A stretch of 64,000 nucleotides of DNA from Flavobacterium sp. (lineage in GTDB: Bacteria > Bacteroidota > Bacteroidia > Flavobacteriales > Flavobacteriaceae), in the NCBI RefSeq assembly GCF_004211145.1, contig NZ_SEBS01000001.1, positions 1 through 64,000 on the forward strand. Direction: 5' to 3'. Below the pieces are notes generated by a model. The model was not told the origin of the DNA, did not search any database, and saw nothing but the letters and a program-made list of their open reading frames with translations. Positions 54,340 through 62,857 of the stretch are shown piece by piece. A program made the position numbers and the translations under genes. Within the stretch, counting starts at the first letter, position 1; each line of letters begins with the position of its first letter.

Positions 54340-55785
54340 ATGAAACGTACAAAAATCAACGACCTTCTTTGCTGCACCAAACCGCTTACCGATGTAACGG
54401 CGAAAGGCTGGGTGCGCACATTCCGCAACAATCAATTTATTGCGCTCAACGACGGGTCGACGATAAATAACATTCAATGCGTGGTCGATTTTGAGAATAC
54501 GCCTGAGGAAACTTTGAAGCGCATCACGACCGGAGCCGCGGTTTCGGTTTTCGGTGATTTGGTCGAAAGCCAGGGAAAAGGCCAGAAATACGAAATCCAG
54601 GTCAAAAAGATCGAGATTTTGGGCGATTCCGATGCTGAGAAATTCCCGATGCAACCCAAGAAACACTCGCTTGAATTCTTGCGTGCGAATGCGCATTTAC
54701 GTGTTCGGACGAATGCGTTCGGAGCGATCATGCGCGTGCGTTCGGTTTTGGCCGCAGCGGTACACAAATATTTTCAGGAGCAAGGTTTCGTTTACGTGAA
54801 CACGCCGATCATTACGGGTGCCGATGCTGAAGGCGCGGGCGAAATGTTCCAGGTGACGTCGCTCCCGCTTGACAACTTGCCGAAAAACGAAAATGGAGGA
54901 ATCGACTATAAACAGGATTTCTTCGGGAAACATACGAATCTTACGGTTTCAGGCCAACTTGAAGGTGAAACGTTCGCGATGGCTTTGGGGCAGATTTATA
55001 CGTTCGGGCCGACATTCCGTGCCGAAAATTCAAACACTTCGCGTCACTTGGCGGAATTCTGGATGATCGAGCCTGAAGTCGCGTTCAACGACTTGGACGA
55101 CAACATGGATCTGGCCGAGGATTTCATACAATACGTGATCAAATACGCGCTAGACAATTGCGAAGACGATTTGAAATTTCTTGAGGGACGACTTCTTGAA
55201 GAGGAAAAACAAAAGCCTCAGAACGAACGCAGCGAAATGGCGCTTTTGGAGAAATTGAAATTCGTTTTGGAGAACAACTTCAAACGCGTTTCATATACCG
55301 AAGCTATCGATATTCTTAAGGATTCAACTCCGAACAAGAAGAAAAAATTCCAATATCTCATCGAAGAATGGGGCGCCGACCTGCAAAGCGAGCACGAGCG
55401 TTTCCTTGTCGAGAAACACTTTAAATGCCCTGTGATTTTGTACGATTATCCGGCGAACATCAAGGCGTTTTACATGCGTTTGAACGACGGAACCGAACCG
55501 GGACGCGAAACCGTGCGCGCGATGGACATCCTTTTCCCCGGAATCGGCGAAATCGTGGGCGGATCACAGCGTGAGGAACGTTATGACGTGCTCGTTGAAA
55601 AGATGAAAAAACTCGGCATCGACGAGGAAGAATTGTGGTGGTATCTCGATACGCGCCGATTTGGAACCGCGACGCACTCCGGATTCGGACTTGGTTTTGA
55701 AAGGCTTGTGCTTTTCGTGACGGGGATGACGAATATTAGGGATGTGATTCCTTTTCCTCGTACGCCGATGAACGCGGAGTTTTAA
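54340..55785 (+). CDS. asnS: asparaginyl-tRNA synthetase
   Basis: 481 aa class II synthetase of the Asp/Asn group. N-terminal OB-fold anticodon domain ([29 protein letters not shown]), catalytic domain with motif 2 [26 protein letters not shown] and motif 3 [29 protein letters not shown]. AsnRS assignment rests on the [26 protein letters not shown] block typical of bacterial AsnRS. Full length. Downstream microrepeats begin about 15 bp after its stop. Confidence 0.96.
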   Translation: MKRTKINDLLCCTKPLTDVTAKGWVRTFRNNQFIALNDGSTINNIQCVVDFENTPEETLKRITTGAAVSVFGDLVESQGKGQKYEIQVKKIEILGDSDAEKFPMQPKKHSLEFLRANAHLRVRTNAFGAIMRVRSVLAAAVHKYFQEQGFVYVNTPIITGADAEGAGEMFQVTSLPLDNLPKNENGGIDYKQDFFGKHTNLTVSGQLEGETFAMALGQIYTFGPTFRAENSNTSRHLAEFWMIEPEVAFNDLDDNMDLAEDFIQYVIKYALDNCEDDLKFLEGRLLEEEKQKPQNERSEMALLEKLKFVLENNFKRVSYTEAIDILKDSTPNKKKKFQYLIEEWGADLQSEHERFLVEKHFKCPVILYDYPANIKAFYMRLNDGTEPGRETVRAMDILFPGIGEIVGGSQREERYDVLVEKMKKLGIDEEELWWYLDTRRFGTATHSGFGLGFERLVLFVTGMTNIRDVIPFPRTPMNAEF

Positions 55786-55800
55786 GATGGAAGAGTAAAA

Positions 55801-55836
55801 GTTTGACACGAAGGCACAAAGGCACGAAGGCACGAA
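55801..55836. repeat. 8-bp microrepeat array (CACGAAGG) on the left of the GxxExxY gene
   Basis: Four to five units of CACGAAGG/CACAAAGG. The inverted counterpart lies on the right of the gene at 56366-56401. Same unit family as in the 45-kb minisatellite. Confidence 0.8.
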
Positions 55837-55913
55837 GTTTTTTTTGTTTGTCCTTGGTCCTGAGTACGGAAAGTCTGGAAATGGATTCGTGATTTTTTTC
55901 TAATGAAGTGATA

Positions 55914-55956
55914 AAGACGCTAAGATACGAAGTTTGGTTTCGTATCTTAGCGTTTG
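55914..55956. terminator. 15-bp perfect hairpin upstream of the GxxExxY gene
   Basis: ACGCTAAGATACGAA (55917-55931) pairs with TTCGTATCTTAGCGT (55939-55953) across a 7-nt loop. The arm is a CTAAGATACGAAG unit related to the flanking microrepeats. No T-run follows, so terminator activity is uncertain; it may be part of the flanking element instead. Confidence 0.5.
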
Positions 55957-55975
55957 AATTTTATACGCCATACAG

Positions 55976-56356
55976 ATGAGTAATTTTAAAAACGAAATGA
56001 TCGCGAAAGCGGTTGTGAATGCCGCATATGTTGTCCATACCAGACTCGGTCCGGGACTGCTCGAAAAAATTTACGAGGTTTGCATCGCTCATGAATTGAG
56101 AAAGGCAGGACTTAAAGTGCAGCGACAAATCAAAGTCCCGATAATTTATGATGATATTACGTTCGATGAAGGTTTAAGACTTGATCTTCTCGTTGAAGAA
56201 ACAATTGTCGTGGAAATCAAATCGGTTGAAACGATAAATCCTGTTTGGCAAGCTCAGGTTTTGAGCCAACTAAAACTAACAGGGAAGAATATCGGATTTT
56301 TAATTAATTTTAATGTGCCTTTGATCAAACAAGGCATAAAACGAATAGCTAACTAA
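55976..56356 (+). CDS. GxxExxY protein, PD-(D/E)xK nuclease-fold
   Basis: 126 aa. Carries the family signature G27-L-L-E30-K-I-Y33 within HTRLGPGLLEKIYEVCIAHEL, and a PD-(D/E)xK-type active site: Asp70 in LRLDLLV, then Glu80 and Lys82 in VVEIKSVE. Ends INFNVPLIKQGIKRI, as family members do. Predicted nuclease fold of unknown biological role. The gene is bracketed by inverted CACGAAGG microrepeat arrays and by a hairpin, with unrelated housekeeping genes (asnS, rpoN) on each side, which suggests it moves or is maintained together with the repeats. No obvious -7 box. Confidence 0.88.
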   Translation: MSNFKNEMIAKAVVNAAYVVHTRLGPGLLEKIYEVCIAHELRKAGLKVQRQIKVPIIYDDITFDEGLRLDLLVEETIVVEIKSVETINPVWQAQVLSQLKLTGKNIGFLINFNVPLIKQGIKRIAN

Positions 56357-56365
56357 AGCGAAGCT

Positions 56366-56401
56366 TCTTTGTGCCTTTGTGCCTTTGTGTCTTCGTGTCA
56401 A
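56366..56401. repeat. 8-bp microrepeat array (CCTTTGTG) on the right of the GxxExxY gene
   Basis: Reverse complement of the left array: CTTTGTGC-CTTTGTGC-CTTTGTGT-CTTCGTGT. It starts about 10 bp after the GxxExxY stop and ends 37 bp before the rpoN ATG. Its translation gives the spurious N-terminal extension of the rpoN frame. Confidence 0.8.
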
Positions 56402-56437
56402 ACAAAAAAGGATGCCGCAGGCAGCCGCCCAAAAACA

Positions 56438-57901
56438 ATGCTCAAACAGTCATTAAACTTCAAACTCCAACAAAAGCTCTCGCCGCAGCAAATCCAGCTC
56501 ATGAAGCTGATCCAGCTGCCAACACAAGCCTTTGAGCAGCGTTTAAAGGAAGAGATGAACGAAAATCCCGCTCTCGAAACGGGACAGGAAGAAGACGAAT
56601 ACGAAAAAGACGAGTTCGATAACGAAGAATTCGAAGATTACGATGACGGCGACAACGAATCGATCGAAGCTGAAGACATCAACATAGACGAATACCTTTC
56701 GAATGACGAAACGCCCGACTATAAATTATCGGCGAATAATTACAGCGACGAGGAACAACGCGAGTCGCCACTTGCCGCTTCGGTGAGTTTTCACCAGGAT
56801 CTGATCAACCAGCTCAACACGTTTATCCTGACCGACGAACAGCGCGAAATCGCCGAATTCCTCGTGGGAAGCATTGACGACCAAGGTTACATCAGGCGTT
56901 CGATTCCCGACATCGTCGACGATATGGCGTTCACCCAAGGCATTTACACCGACGAAAAAATCGTCGAGCAAATTTTGCACATCATCCACGAGCTCGAACC
57001 GTCGGGCGTCGGAGCGAGAGATCTGCAGGAATGTCTGCTGTTGCAATTGAAACACAAGACGCCGACAGAATCGGTTGAAATGGCGACCGACATCATCGAA
57101 AACCAATTCGACGCGTTCACCAAGAAACACTACGACAAATTGCGCGCGAAGTACGGCGCATCCCAGGAACAACTCAAGAAAGCGATTGACGAGATCGAGA
57201 AACTCAACCCGAAACCCGGCGGTTCTTTTGCGGGAAGTACGCGACTCATCGAACACGTCGTGCCTGATTTTACGATCCGGATCAACGAAGGCGAGCTCGA
57301 ACTCACGCTCAACGGCAGGAACGCGCCCACGCTTCACGTTTCACGCGATTATCAGGATATGTTGCAGACCTACAAAGATTCACGCGACAAATCACAACAG
57401 CAGAAAGACGCGGTAACCTTCATAAAATCGAAGCTCGATTCGGCCAAATGGTTTATCGATGCGATCCGCCAACGCCAGGAAACACTGATGGTCACGATGA
57501 GCGCGATCATGGAATACCAACGCGAATTCTTCCTCGATGGAGACGAAACGAAATTGCGCCCGATGATTTTGAAAGATATCGCCGATATGGTCGGACTCGA
57601 CATCTCAACGATTTCACGTGTCGCCAATTCCAAATACGTCGATACGCCTTATGGCACGAAACTCATAAAGGAATTCTTCTCGGAAGCGATGATGAACGAC
57701 CAAGGCGAAGAAGTTTCGACGCTCGAAATCAAGAAAATCCTGCAGGACGTTATCGGTGAAGAAGACAAGCACAAACCGCTTCCCGACGATCAATTGGCCG
57801 ACATCCTGAAAGAACGCGGCTACCCGATCGCGCGTCGAACCATTGCAAAATACCGCGAGCAGCTTGACATTCCGGTAGCGAGAATGAGAAAGAAAATTTA
57901 G
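56438..57901 (+). CDS. rpoN: RNA polymerase sigma-54 factor
   Basis: 487 aa from ATG 56438; the frame to 56369 is repeat-derived. Region I is Gln-rich (LQQKLSPQQIQLMKLIQLPTQAFEQRLKEEM), region II is very acidic (DEYEKDEFDNEEFEDYDDGDNESIEAEDIN), followed by the core-binding domain and the C-terminal RpoN box ARRTIAKYREQLDIP preceded by a helix-turn-helix (ADMVGLDISTISRVANSKYVDTPYGT). All regions intact. It is the sigma factor used by the NtrC-type activator at 1.7 kb. Converges with a lipoprotein gene (4-bp 3' overlap). Confidence 0.97.
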   Translation: MLKQSLNFKLQQKLSPQQIQLMKLIQLPTQAFEQRLKEEMNENPALETGQEEDEYEKDEFDNEEFEDYDDGDNESIEAEDINIDEYLSNDETPDYKLSANNYSDEEQRESPLAASVSFHQDLINQLNTFILTDEQREIAEFLVGSIDDQGYIRRSIPDIVDDMAFTQGIYTDEKIVEQILHIIHELEPSGVGARDLQECLLLQLKHKTPTESVEMATDIIENQFDAFTKKHYDKLRAKYGASQEQLKKAIDEIEKLNPKPGGSFAGSTRLIEHVVPDFTIRINEGELELTLNGRNAPTLHVSRDYQDMLQTYKDSRDKSQQQKDAVTFIKSKLDSAKWFIDAIRQRQETLMVTMSAIMEYQREFFLDGDETKLRPMILKDIADMVGLDISTISRVANSKYVDTPYGTKLIKEFFSEAMMNDQGEEVSTLEIKKILQDVIGEEDKHKPLPDDQLADILKERGYPIARRTIAKYREQLDIPVARMRKKI

Positions 57902-58611
57902 TATTCGAACGTCAATTCGATGTTGTTCGGACCCACGGGAACTGTCACGGGAAAATCCTCAATCGTCACGATGCCATTTTTGCGTCGGTAAACCCTTACG
58001 AAGTTTTCAGCGCCTTCCGATACGACAACGTCGGTGTAAAATTGGTTGACATCGGCATTCGGTTCCCGAAAAGTCACTCCTATTCCCGGCGCTCCAGGAA
58101 CTTGTGGCCCGGCCGGATAAACAGTGTTTATGTAAAAAGCATCGCCATCAACTTGCGGCACGAAATTATTTAGATGCACTTTTATGAATGCTTTTTTGGG
58201 AATATAGATCGGAACATTCAACACGGTATCGCGCGTGAAAATCTGGTTGATGATCATTTCCGACTGGTCAGCTACTCCAACGTTTATATATGTATTTGGA
58301 TCAAGATTCGAATCGTCTATCTCGAATCGGAAAAGGCCGCTTTGATTTCCGACTTCATCATCCTGCAAATGAAAATCGCGTCCGAACAAACCATCGTCCG
58401 ACGTTTTCAAATTCGCTATAGTGCGCACATGATAACCGCTCCCGCTTTGTTTGTAATCGAATTTTATCTTGATATTCGGCAGCGGCTGGTTACCTAAGGT
58501 TACGACCTGACCTTGAAGTCGTGTACAATCTGCAGTGCAAGTATCTTGTGAATCATCTTCAGCGCATGCCATGAACGAAAGCGGAACGAATAATCGAAAT
58601 ATTTTTTTCAT
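57898..58611 (-). CDS. lipoprotein of unknown function
   Basis: 237 aa from ATG 58611 (58620 is also possible); the long upstream frame is antisense to the next gene. Lipoprotein signal PLSFMAC with following AEDD, again the acidic pattern seen in surface lipoproteins. The mature region looks like a beta-sandwich (LQGQVVTLGNQPLPNIKIKFDYKQSGSGYHVRTIANLKTSDDGLFGRDF, similar to carboxypeptidase-regulatory-like folds), ending VPVGPNNIELTFEY. No catalytic motif. Own transcription unit. Confidence 0.7.
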   Translation of the reverse strand: MKKIFRLFVPLSFMACAEDDSQDTCTADCTRLQGQVVTLGNQPLPNIKIKFDYKQSGSGYHVRTIANLKTSDDGLFGRDFHLQDDEVGNQSGLFRFEIDDSNLDPNTYINVGVADQSEMIINQIFTRDTVLNVPIYIPKKAFIKVHLNNFVPQVDGDAFYINTVYPAGPQVPGAPGIGVTFREPNADVNQFYTDVVVSEGAENFVRVYRRKNGIVTIEDFPVTVPVGPNNIELTFEY

Positions 58612-58679
58612 CGGCAGCATTTTTATATTAATACCAAAAAAATGATTTGGTTGCGCCAATGGTTCGCCACAATCTGTCT

Positions 58680-58688
58680 TATCTTTGC
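58680..58688 (+). promoter_or_regulatory. -7 promoter box of the 58.7-kb membrane protein gene
   Basis: TATCTTTGC, full consensus, 13 bp ahead of a TTG start, so the leader is very short. Confidence 0.6.
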
Positions 58689-58701
58689 TTAAAAGCGTGA
58701 C

Positions 58702-59307
58702 TTGAAAAGAATCCTGCCCCTTTTTTCTTATATCTTGCATCCGGTGTTCATGCCGGTCTTCGCGACGCTGTTCTATTTTTTGATCGACTTGAACGCTTAC
58801 AATACGGGCCAAAAATATTTGATCCTGTTACAGATCGCGATCATCACATTGTTCATTCCGGTTTGCTTTTTCTTTTTGTTGCGGTCGCTCGGAAAAATCG
58901 ATTCGATCATGCTCGCCGACTTGGCGCAACGCAAAATCCCTTTGTTCATCCAATGTTTACTTCTTTTTATCCTTATCAGCAAAAGCATCACGATCGACGC
59001 GATTCCCGAACTGTTCTTCTTCTTCGGCGGCGGATTGGTGAGTACTTTCCTGGCGCTCGCATTCGCATTCGGACGCATAAAAGTGAGTTTGCACATGATG
59101 GGAATTTCGGCACTTACGGCTTTCGTCGTCGGATTGAGCTTCCACAACGAGACGAATGCGTTGCTCGCGATTACGGGATTGGTTTTCGCGAACGGCCTGG
59201 TCGCTTCATCGCGTTTGGAAATGAAGGCACATTCGGGCAGCGAACTCGCGATCGGATTCTTGTGCGGCTTGATCCCGCAAGTGGTTTTGTGGTACGCGTG
59301 GCTATAA
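58702..59307 (+). CDS. multi-pass membrane protein of unknown function
   Basis: 201 aa starting at TTG 58702 (no ATG is available before the first helix). Five to six hydrophobic helices: HPVFMPVFATLFYFLIDL, LILLQIAIITLFIPVCFFFLL, IPLFIQCLLLFILISKSI, FFFGGGLVSTFLALAFAFG, GISALTAFVVGLSF. The pattern resembles PAP2-like inner-membrane proteins, but catalytic motifs are not visible. Its end overlaps the converging PorT-like gene by six bases. Confidence 0.7.
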   Translation: MKRILPLFSYILHPVFMPVFATLFYFLIDLNAYNTGQKYLILLQIAIITLFIPVCFFFLLRSLGKIDSIMLADLAQRKIPLFIQCLLLFILISKSITIDAIPELFFFFGGGLVSTFLALAFAFGRIKVSLHMMGISALTAFVVGLSFHNETNALLAITGLVFANGLVASSRLEMKAHSGSELAIGFLCGLIPQVVLWYAWL

Positions 59308-60021
59308 AATGTAGAACATCAACCCGACATTCACCGAGCTCATGTCGATCCTGTTTTCGCCTAAAATTCCTTCCTTGAATATCGGATTCAAACCGTAATA
59401 CACGTAAAGGTTCCACGTGTTGTAACCCGCCGCGACATAAACGCCGTATCGGAATTTATTGAGGTCATCGTTGTTTATGACAAGCGTTTTGCCGCCGTCG
59501 CCCACGAATTTCGATCGGCTGTTGAACAGATAACTGAACTTGAATCCCGTGTAGATGCGCCAGAATTTATGGCTTTGCATCGTCGAATTTCTCCATCGGA
59601 ACTCAATCGGGATATCGAGGTAATTCAACGACAACTTATTTTTTTCATAATAAGTCGAATCATTGATGAGTTCATATTGCGGAATCACGCCTTCGCCATT
59701 CACGATCAGATTGTAGTTGAAGTTCTGCAACGCGTAACCCAGACCGGCCGCGATGGAAACCGTCCGGTCGTCGTTTATGGGCATGTCGCGCAAGAATCCG
59801 ATTGAAAATCCCGCCGAGAATTTGTTTTGCGAAATGTCAAGCGCGCGCGTATGCGTGAGAATGTTGTACGTGAAACTGAAGTAAAATTGATCTTCGCGGT
59901 ACAGCGAATCGAGAGCCGCAAAATCAGGACCTTTAGATTTTGGCGCCACGGCCGTCGAATCTATCTGGGCGAAACCCGAAAAGGCGACTAACAATAAAAC
60001 GGCGGGCAACAAAAATCTCAT
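59302..60021 (-). CDS. porT: PorT-like outer-membrane beta-barrel protein
   Basis: 239 aa. Signal peptide (1-18, FSGFAQ), then the eight-strand barrel typical of PorT/SprT: FSAGFSIGFLRDMPINDDRTVSIAAGLGYALQNFNYNLIVN, LNYLDIPIEFRWRNST, FKFSYLFNSRSKFVGDGGKT, FRYGVYVAAGYNTWNLYVYYGLNPIFKE, and the terminal strand VNVGLMFYIL. PorT is required for type IX secretion, which fits the T9SS-sorted proteins in this window. Assignment to PorT rather than a paralogue is from pattern only. Confidence 0.7.
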   Translation of the reverse strand: MRFLLPAVLLLVAFSGFAQIDSTAVAPKSKGPDFAALDSLYREDQFYFSFTYNILTHTRALDISQNKFSAGFSIGFLRDMPINDDRTVSIAAGLGYALQNFNYNLIVNGEGVIPQYELINDSTYYEKNKLSLNYLDIPIEFRWRNSTMQSHKFWRIYTGFKFSYLFNSRSKFVGDGGKTLVINNDDLNKFRYGVYVAAGYNTWNLYVYYGLNPIFKEGILGENRIDMSSVNVGLMFYIL

Positions 60022-60075
60022 ACTGCTGAATTGATGGCTAAAAATACGAATTAATCAGATGCCGTTGTCGCTGTT

Positions 60076-60852
60076 TTAGTTTTTCAGGACGCGCAATGTC
60101 TGCGTCGCGGTTTTCAGCAGATATACGCCCGATGCCAGGCCTTCGATTTTCACGATCGTCTCGATATCGGTGATCTTTCCTGAAAGCACGCGTCGGCCCG
60201 ACGTTTCGTATAAACCGTATTCAAGCCCGATTAGAGCGGAATCGGTTGCCAAAATAAAATGCGTATTGGCTGGATTCGGAAAGATCGCCAACTTACTTTT
60301 AGGATTTTCATTCACCGACAACGATTCGCACAACGGGACAAAGGAAACGCCGTCGAGTTCCCATGACGGCTGGATCGGCACGCACATCCAATTGAGGACG
60401 GTCGCGGCATTGTCAGGTTCGGTGGGCAAACCTTGGTACGAATACATCGTAAAAGCGTTGTTTACATTGTTGTTCCAGACGACGGAATTCGAAATTGCGG
60501 CGTTATTCGCGTTGGAACTTGAGTCGATCAATGTGGAACCCGACCCGTCGTTGCAGTTCCAATCGGCTAAAAGTTGCGTGTAATTCGGATGCGATGCGGT
60601 AATGGGAACCGACGCCCAATTTTGTATCGTTTGTGCTGAAAGTACCGAATTCCAGATTCGGATGTTCCGATAACTTCCCGCAAAATCATAACCGTACGTG
60701 AGCGTTCCGTCCTGATTGATCACGAGCGGCAATCCGGTGTCGATATTACCGATGTCCTGCATTTTCTCAAATCCGACCAAAAGCCCGTCTTCGTAAGCCG
60801 TCATAAGCCCGTCGCGATCGAACGTGACGGCGAGATGATGCCATCGTTGGGA
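60076..60852 (-). pseudogene. C-terminal fragment of a frameshifted T9SS phosphodiesterase (LamG part plus sorting domain)
   Basis: Reads from RWHHLAVTFDRDG onward: a LamG/concanavalin-like domain end (YRNIRIWNSVLSAQTIQNW), a second segment with an ELDGVSFVPLC block, and a T9SS type A sorting domain (LAIFPNPANTHFIL, YETSGRRVL, LASGVYLLKT, TLRVLKN). It lacks its own start. It is out of frame by one base with the preceding ORF, and joining the frames near 60,840-60,850 restores a LamG domain that ends in the usual W-HHLAVTFD, so the two belonged to one protein of roughly 600 aa. Confidence 0.8.
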
Positions 60853-61892
60853 TTCAGATAACCGCCTTGAATATCGAGTCTTTGGTCGCCCTCGCTCACA
60901 TTGACTTTCCAATATTGGTTCTGTTGCGCGCTGATTACGAAGCCCGGGTTCAGGCCGCTGTCCCAATCTTTGTTGCTTACGAACGTAGGGTCGCCTGTGA
61001 ACGCAGCGTTCGGCTTGACCCAAAATTCCACGGTGAAATCCTGGTTGGCTCCGAACTGAAAATTCGTCTGGTTGCTTGGCTGCGCATAACTTCCCGCCGA
61101 AAATTTCGCCTCGTTGAACACCGAGTTTACGGTCAACGCGTCGCGCGTAAGCTGTTCGGGAACGAGCGACGGATTCGAATAGATAGCGAAAATAGTACGT
61201 TCTGACAGCGCGCCTCCGCCGTGACCTGCAGGAGTTCCGCCGTGGTCGGTAGTGACGACGACCAGCCAATCCTCGTTCTCGTAATTCGGGCGAGCGTACA
61301 ACGCCGACAAGATATCTGAAACGTGTTCGTCGGTATCCTCGATTGCCGAAATATACTGTGGTACATTCGGGGCGAAACCGAAAGAATGTCCCGCGTGATC
61401 GACATCGTCGAAACCTACGAAAAGCACGTCGGGATCGTCGTTTGTCAGCGCGTTTACGGCTCCGTTCTTGACCGCGACGTCGGTGGTGAACGTTTGTTTA
61501 AGGTCGGCGTTTTGGATAATCGTGGTGTTGATCGGCGCCCAAAGTACTGACGTGACCGTTCTCAAATCCGGATCGAACGCTTCGATGCGCGTCAGGAAAT
61601 CAGGATATTCGCCGTAATTCGAACCGACGAAAGTGTTGTCGGTTACGCCGTGTTTCGTGTGCCAGGTTCCCGTGAGCATGCTGCTCCATCCGTTTCCACT
61701 CCAGGTCTTGTAGGCGCATAAACCTTCGAACGTGTAAATGGATTCCGGCAGCAAACCGTCGATCGCGGGCGTATTTGCGGCGACCAAAGCGTCCGCGCGG
61801 CAGCCATCGATGCAGATGTAAAGCACTTTTCGATTGTTTTGTGCGTAAAATTGAAGAGTCGCCAACAGCAAAAGAAGTAATGGTTTGGTCAT
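60801..61892 (-). CDS. N-terminal part of a frameshifted T9SS phosphodiesterase/alkaline-phosphatase-family enzyme
   Basis: 363 aa as read, stopping at a premature TGA after SRSIATGL. Signal peptide to about residue 18 (LQFYAQ). Alkaline-phosphatase-superfamily metal sites: YICIDGCRADAL (Asp29), the nucleophile region SGNGWSSMLTGTWH, GFDDVDHAGHSFG and VTTDHGGTPAGHGGG. This is the nucleotide pyrophosphatase/phosphodiesterase type. From about residue 260 a LamG domain begins (FQFGANQDFTVEFWVKPNAAFTG), interrupted by the frameshift. As read the enzyme would lack the sorting signal and be secreted to the periplasm only. It may be a real mutation or a sequencing error. Confidence 0.82.
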   Translation of the reverse strand: MTKPLLLLLLATLQFYAQNNRKVLYICIDGCRADALVAANTPAIDGLLPESIYTFEGLCAYKTWSGNGWSSMLTGTWHTKHGVTDNTFVGSNYGEYPDFLTRIEAFDPDLRTVTSVLWAPINTTIIQNADLKQTFTTDVAVKNGAVNALTNDDPDVLFVGFDDVDHAGHSFGFAPNVPQYISAIEDTDEHVSDILSALYARPNYENEDWLVVVTTDHGGTPAGHGGGALSERTIFAIYSNPSLVPEQLTRDALTVNSVFNEAKFSAGSYAQPSNQTNFQFGANQDFTVEFWVKPNAAFTGDPTFVSNKDWDSGLNPGFVISAQQNQYWKVNVSEGDQRLDIQGGYLNPNDGIISPSRSIATGL

Positions 61893-62025
61893 AGTCGTGT
61901 TTTCGTAAATATCGTGATTTCCAAATAAATATCGTTCATGCCTGACGAGTCTTCATGATCGTTTTTTGGGCTCGGAAGTAATTTTGGATGACGTTTCGCG
62001 TGAGGTTTGGCGGCATTGTCGAAGC

Positions 62026-62130
62026 TCGCGGCCTTTTTGCGCTAACTGGCGCGAAAAGGCCGCAGCGACTGCCGCCTGACCGACGGCGGCTTGTAGGATT
62101 TGGAAACTTACCGATTGTCGAAAGCCGCCG
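62026..62130. repeat. GC-rich nested hairpins in the intergenic region before the flavin-reductase gene
   Basis: A 15-bp near-perfect inverted repeat (GCGGCCTTTTTGCGC / GCGCGAAAAGGCCGC, 62028-62063) is followed by GCCGCC-tgaccgac-GGCGGC (62071-62090) and a GCCGCCGG. Base composition is far above its surroundings. The 250-bp gap holds no ORF. Possibly a terminator for the minus-strand flavin reductase or an intergenic mobile hairpin. Confidence 0.55.
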
Positions 62131-62144
62131 GCACGCCCAAAAAA

Positions 62145-62714
62145 TCATAAGTTCTGCCGTTTGAATTTCTTGTGGTGATCCACGTTTTTGCCTGAGATCA
62201 TGAACACGCCTTCGCCTCGATAGTGTACCGTTTTAGGATATTTCGGGAACGTCGCGACGTGCGCTTTGACGACTTCGAGCACGAAGAAATTGTAATCGTT
62301 GAGCATTTTTGTGTCGTGGATCTTACATTCAAAATTGGCGAAACATTCCTTGATCAGCGGCGCTTTGATATTCTGGGCTTCCTCAGCCGTGAGATTGAAT
62401 TCCTTGAATTTGTCGATTTCTTTTCCCGACGAATTCCCGATTTGGATGACTTCTTCCAGGTAGTCGACCGTTGGGATGTTGATCACGCATTCGCCGCTTT
62501 TTTGGATCATCTCGAAACTGTGGTTCGCGGCCGTGATCATGCAGCCGATCAACGACGGCGTGAATTCCATGACCGTGTGCCAACCCATCGTCATGATGTT
62601 GTTTTTGCCCGCGTGGTGCGAACTTACGAGTACGATAGGACCGGGTTCGAGGAATTTCCTGATGCCTGAAACGGGAAAATCGTGCTTTTTATACGTGCGT
62701 TTCATGGGTTTCAT
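62145..62714 (-). CDS. flavin reductase family protein
   Basis: 189 aa from ATG 62714; a second ATG at 62705 is equally possible, and the frame to 62828 is implausible. Flavin-binding split-barrel: FLEPGPIVLVSSHHAGKNNIMTMGWHTVMEFTPSLIGCMITAANHSFEMIQKSGECVINIP is the FMN-binding core of the flavin-reductase/nitrilotriacetate-monooxygenase-B family. It probably reduces FMN/FAD or acts as an FMN protein. Cytosolic. It is divergent from the nucleotidase. Confidence 0.85.
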   Translation of the reverse strand: MKPMKRTYKKHDFPVSGIRKFLEPGPIVLVSSHHAGKNNIMTMGWHTVMEFTPSLIGCMITAANHSFEMIQKSGECVINIPTVDYLEEVIQIGNSSGKEIDKFKEFNLTAEEAQNIKAPLIKECFANFECKIHDTKMLNDYNFFVLEVVKAHVATFPKYPKTVHYRGEGVFMISGKNVDHHKKFKRQNL

Positions 62715-62857
62715 TTTCCCAAATTTACGTTCGTTTGCCGTGTGGCATTTTATCGATTTGCGCCGATTTTTTACAGCAAACGCATCGAAATCGTTATAGG
62801 TTAAGTTGTTTGCCTCCAAAAAAAGCATTGGGTAAATTTGTGGAAAGACGATTTTTT

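Noticed and set aside
56369-56437. N-terminal extension of the rpoN frame beginning MCLCAFVSS
   Set aside because: Translation of the CCTTTGTG microrepeat; real sigma-54 sequence begins MLKQSLNFKL at 56438.
58612-58812. Upstream extension of the 57.9-kb lipoprotein gene
   Set aside because: Antisense to the next gene and its promoter; a lipoprotein signal peptide begins at ATG 58611.
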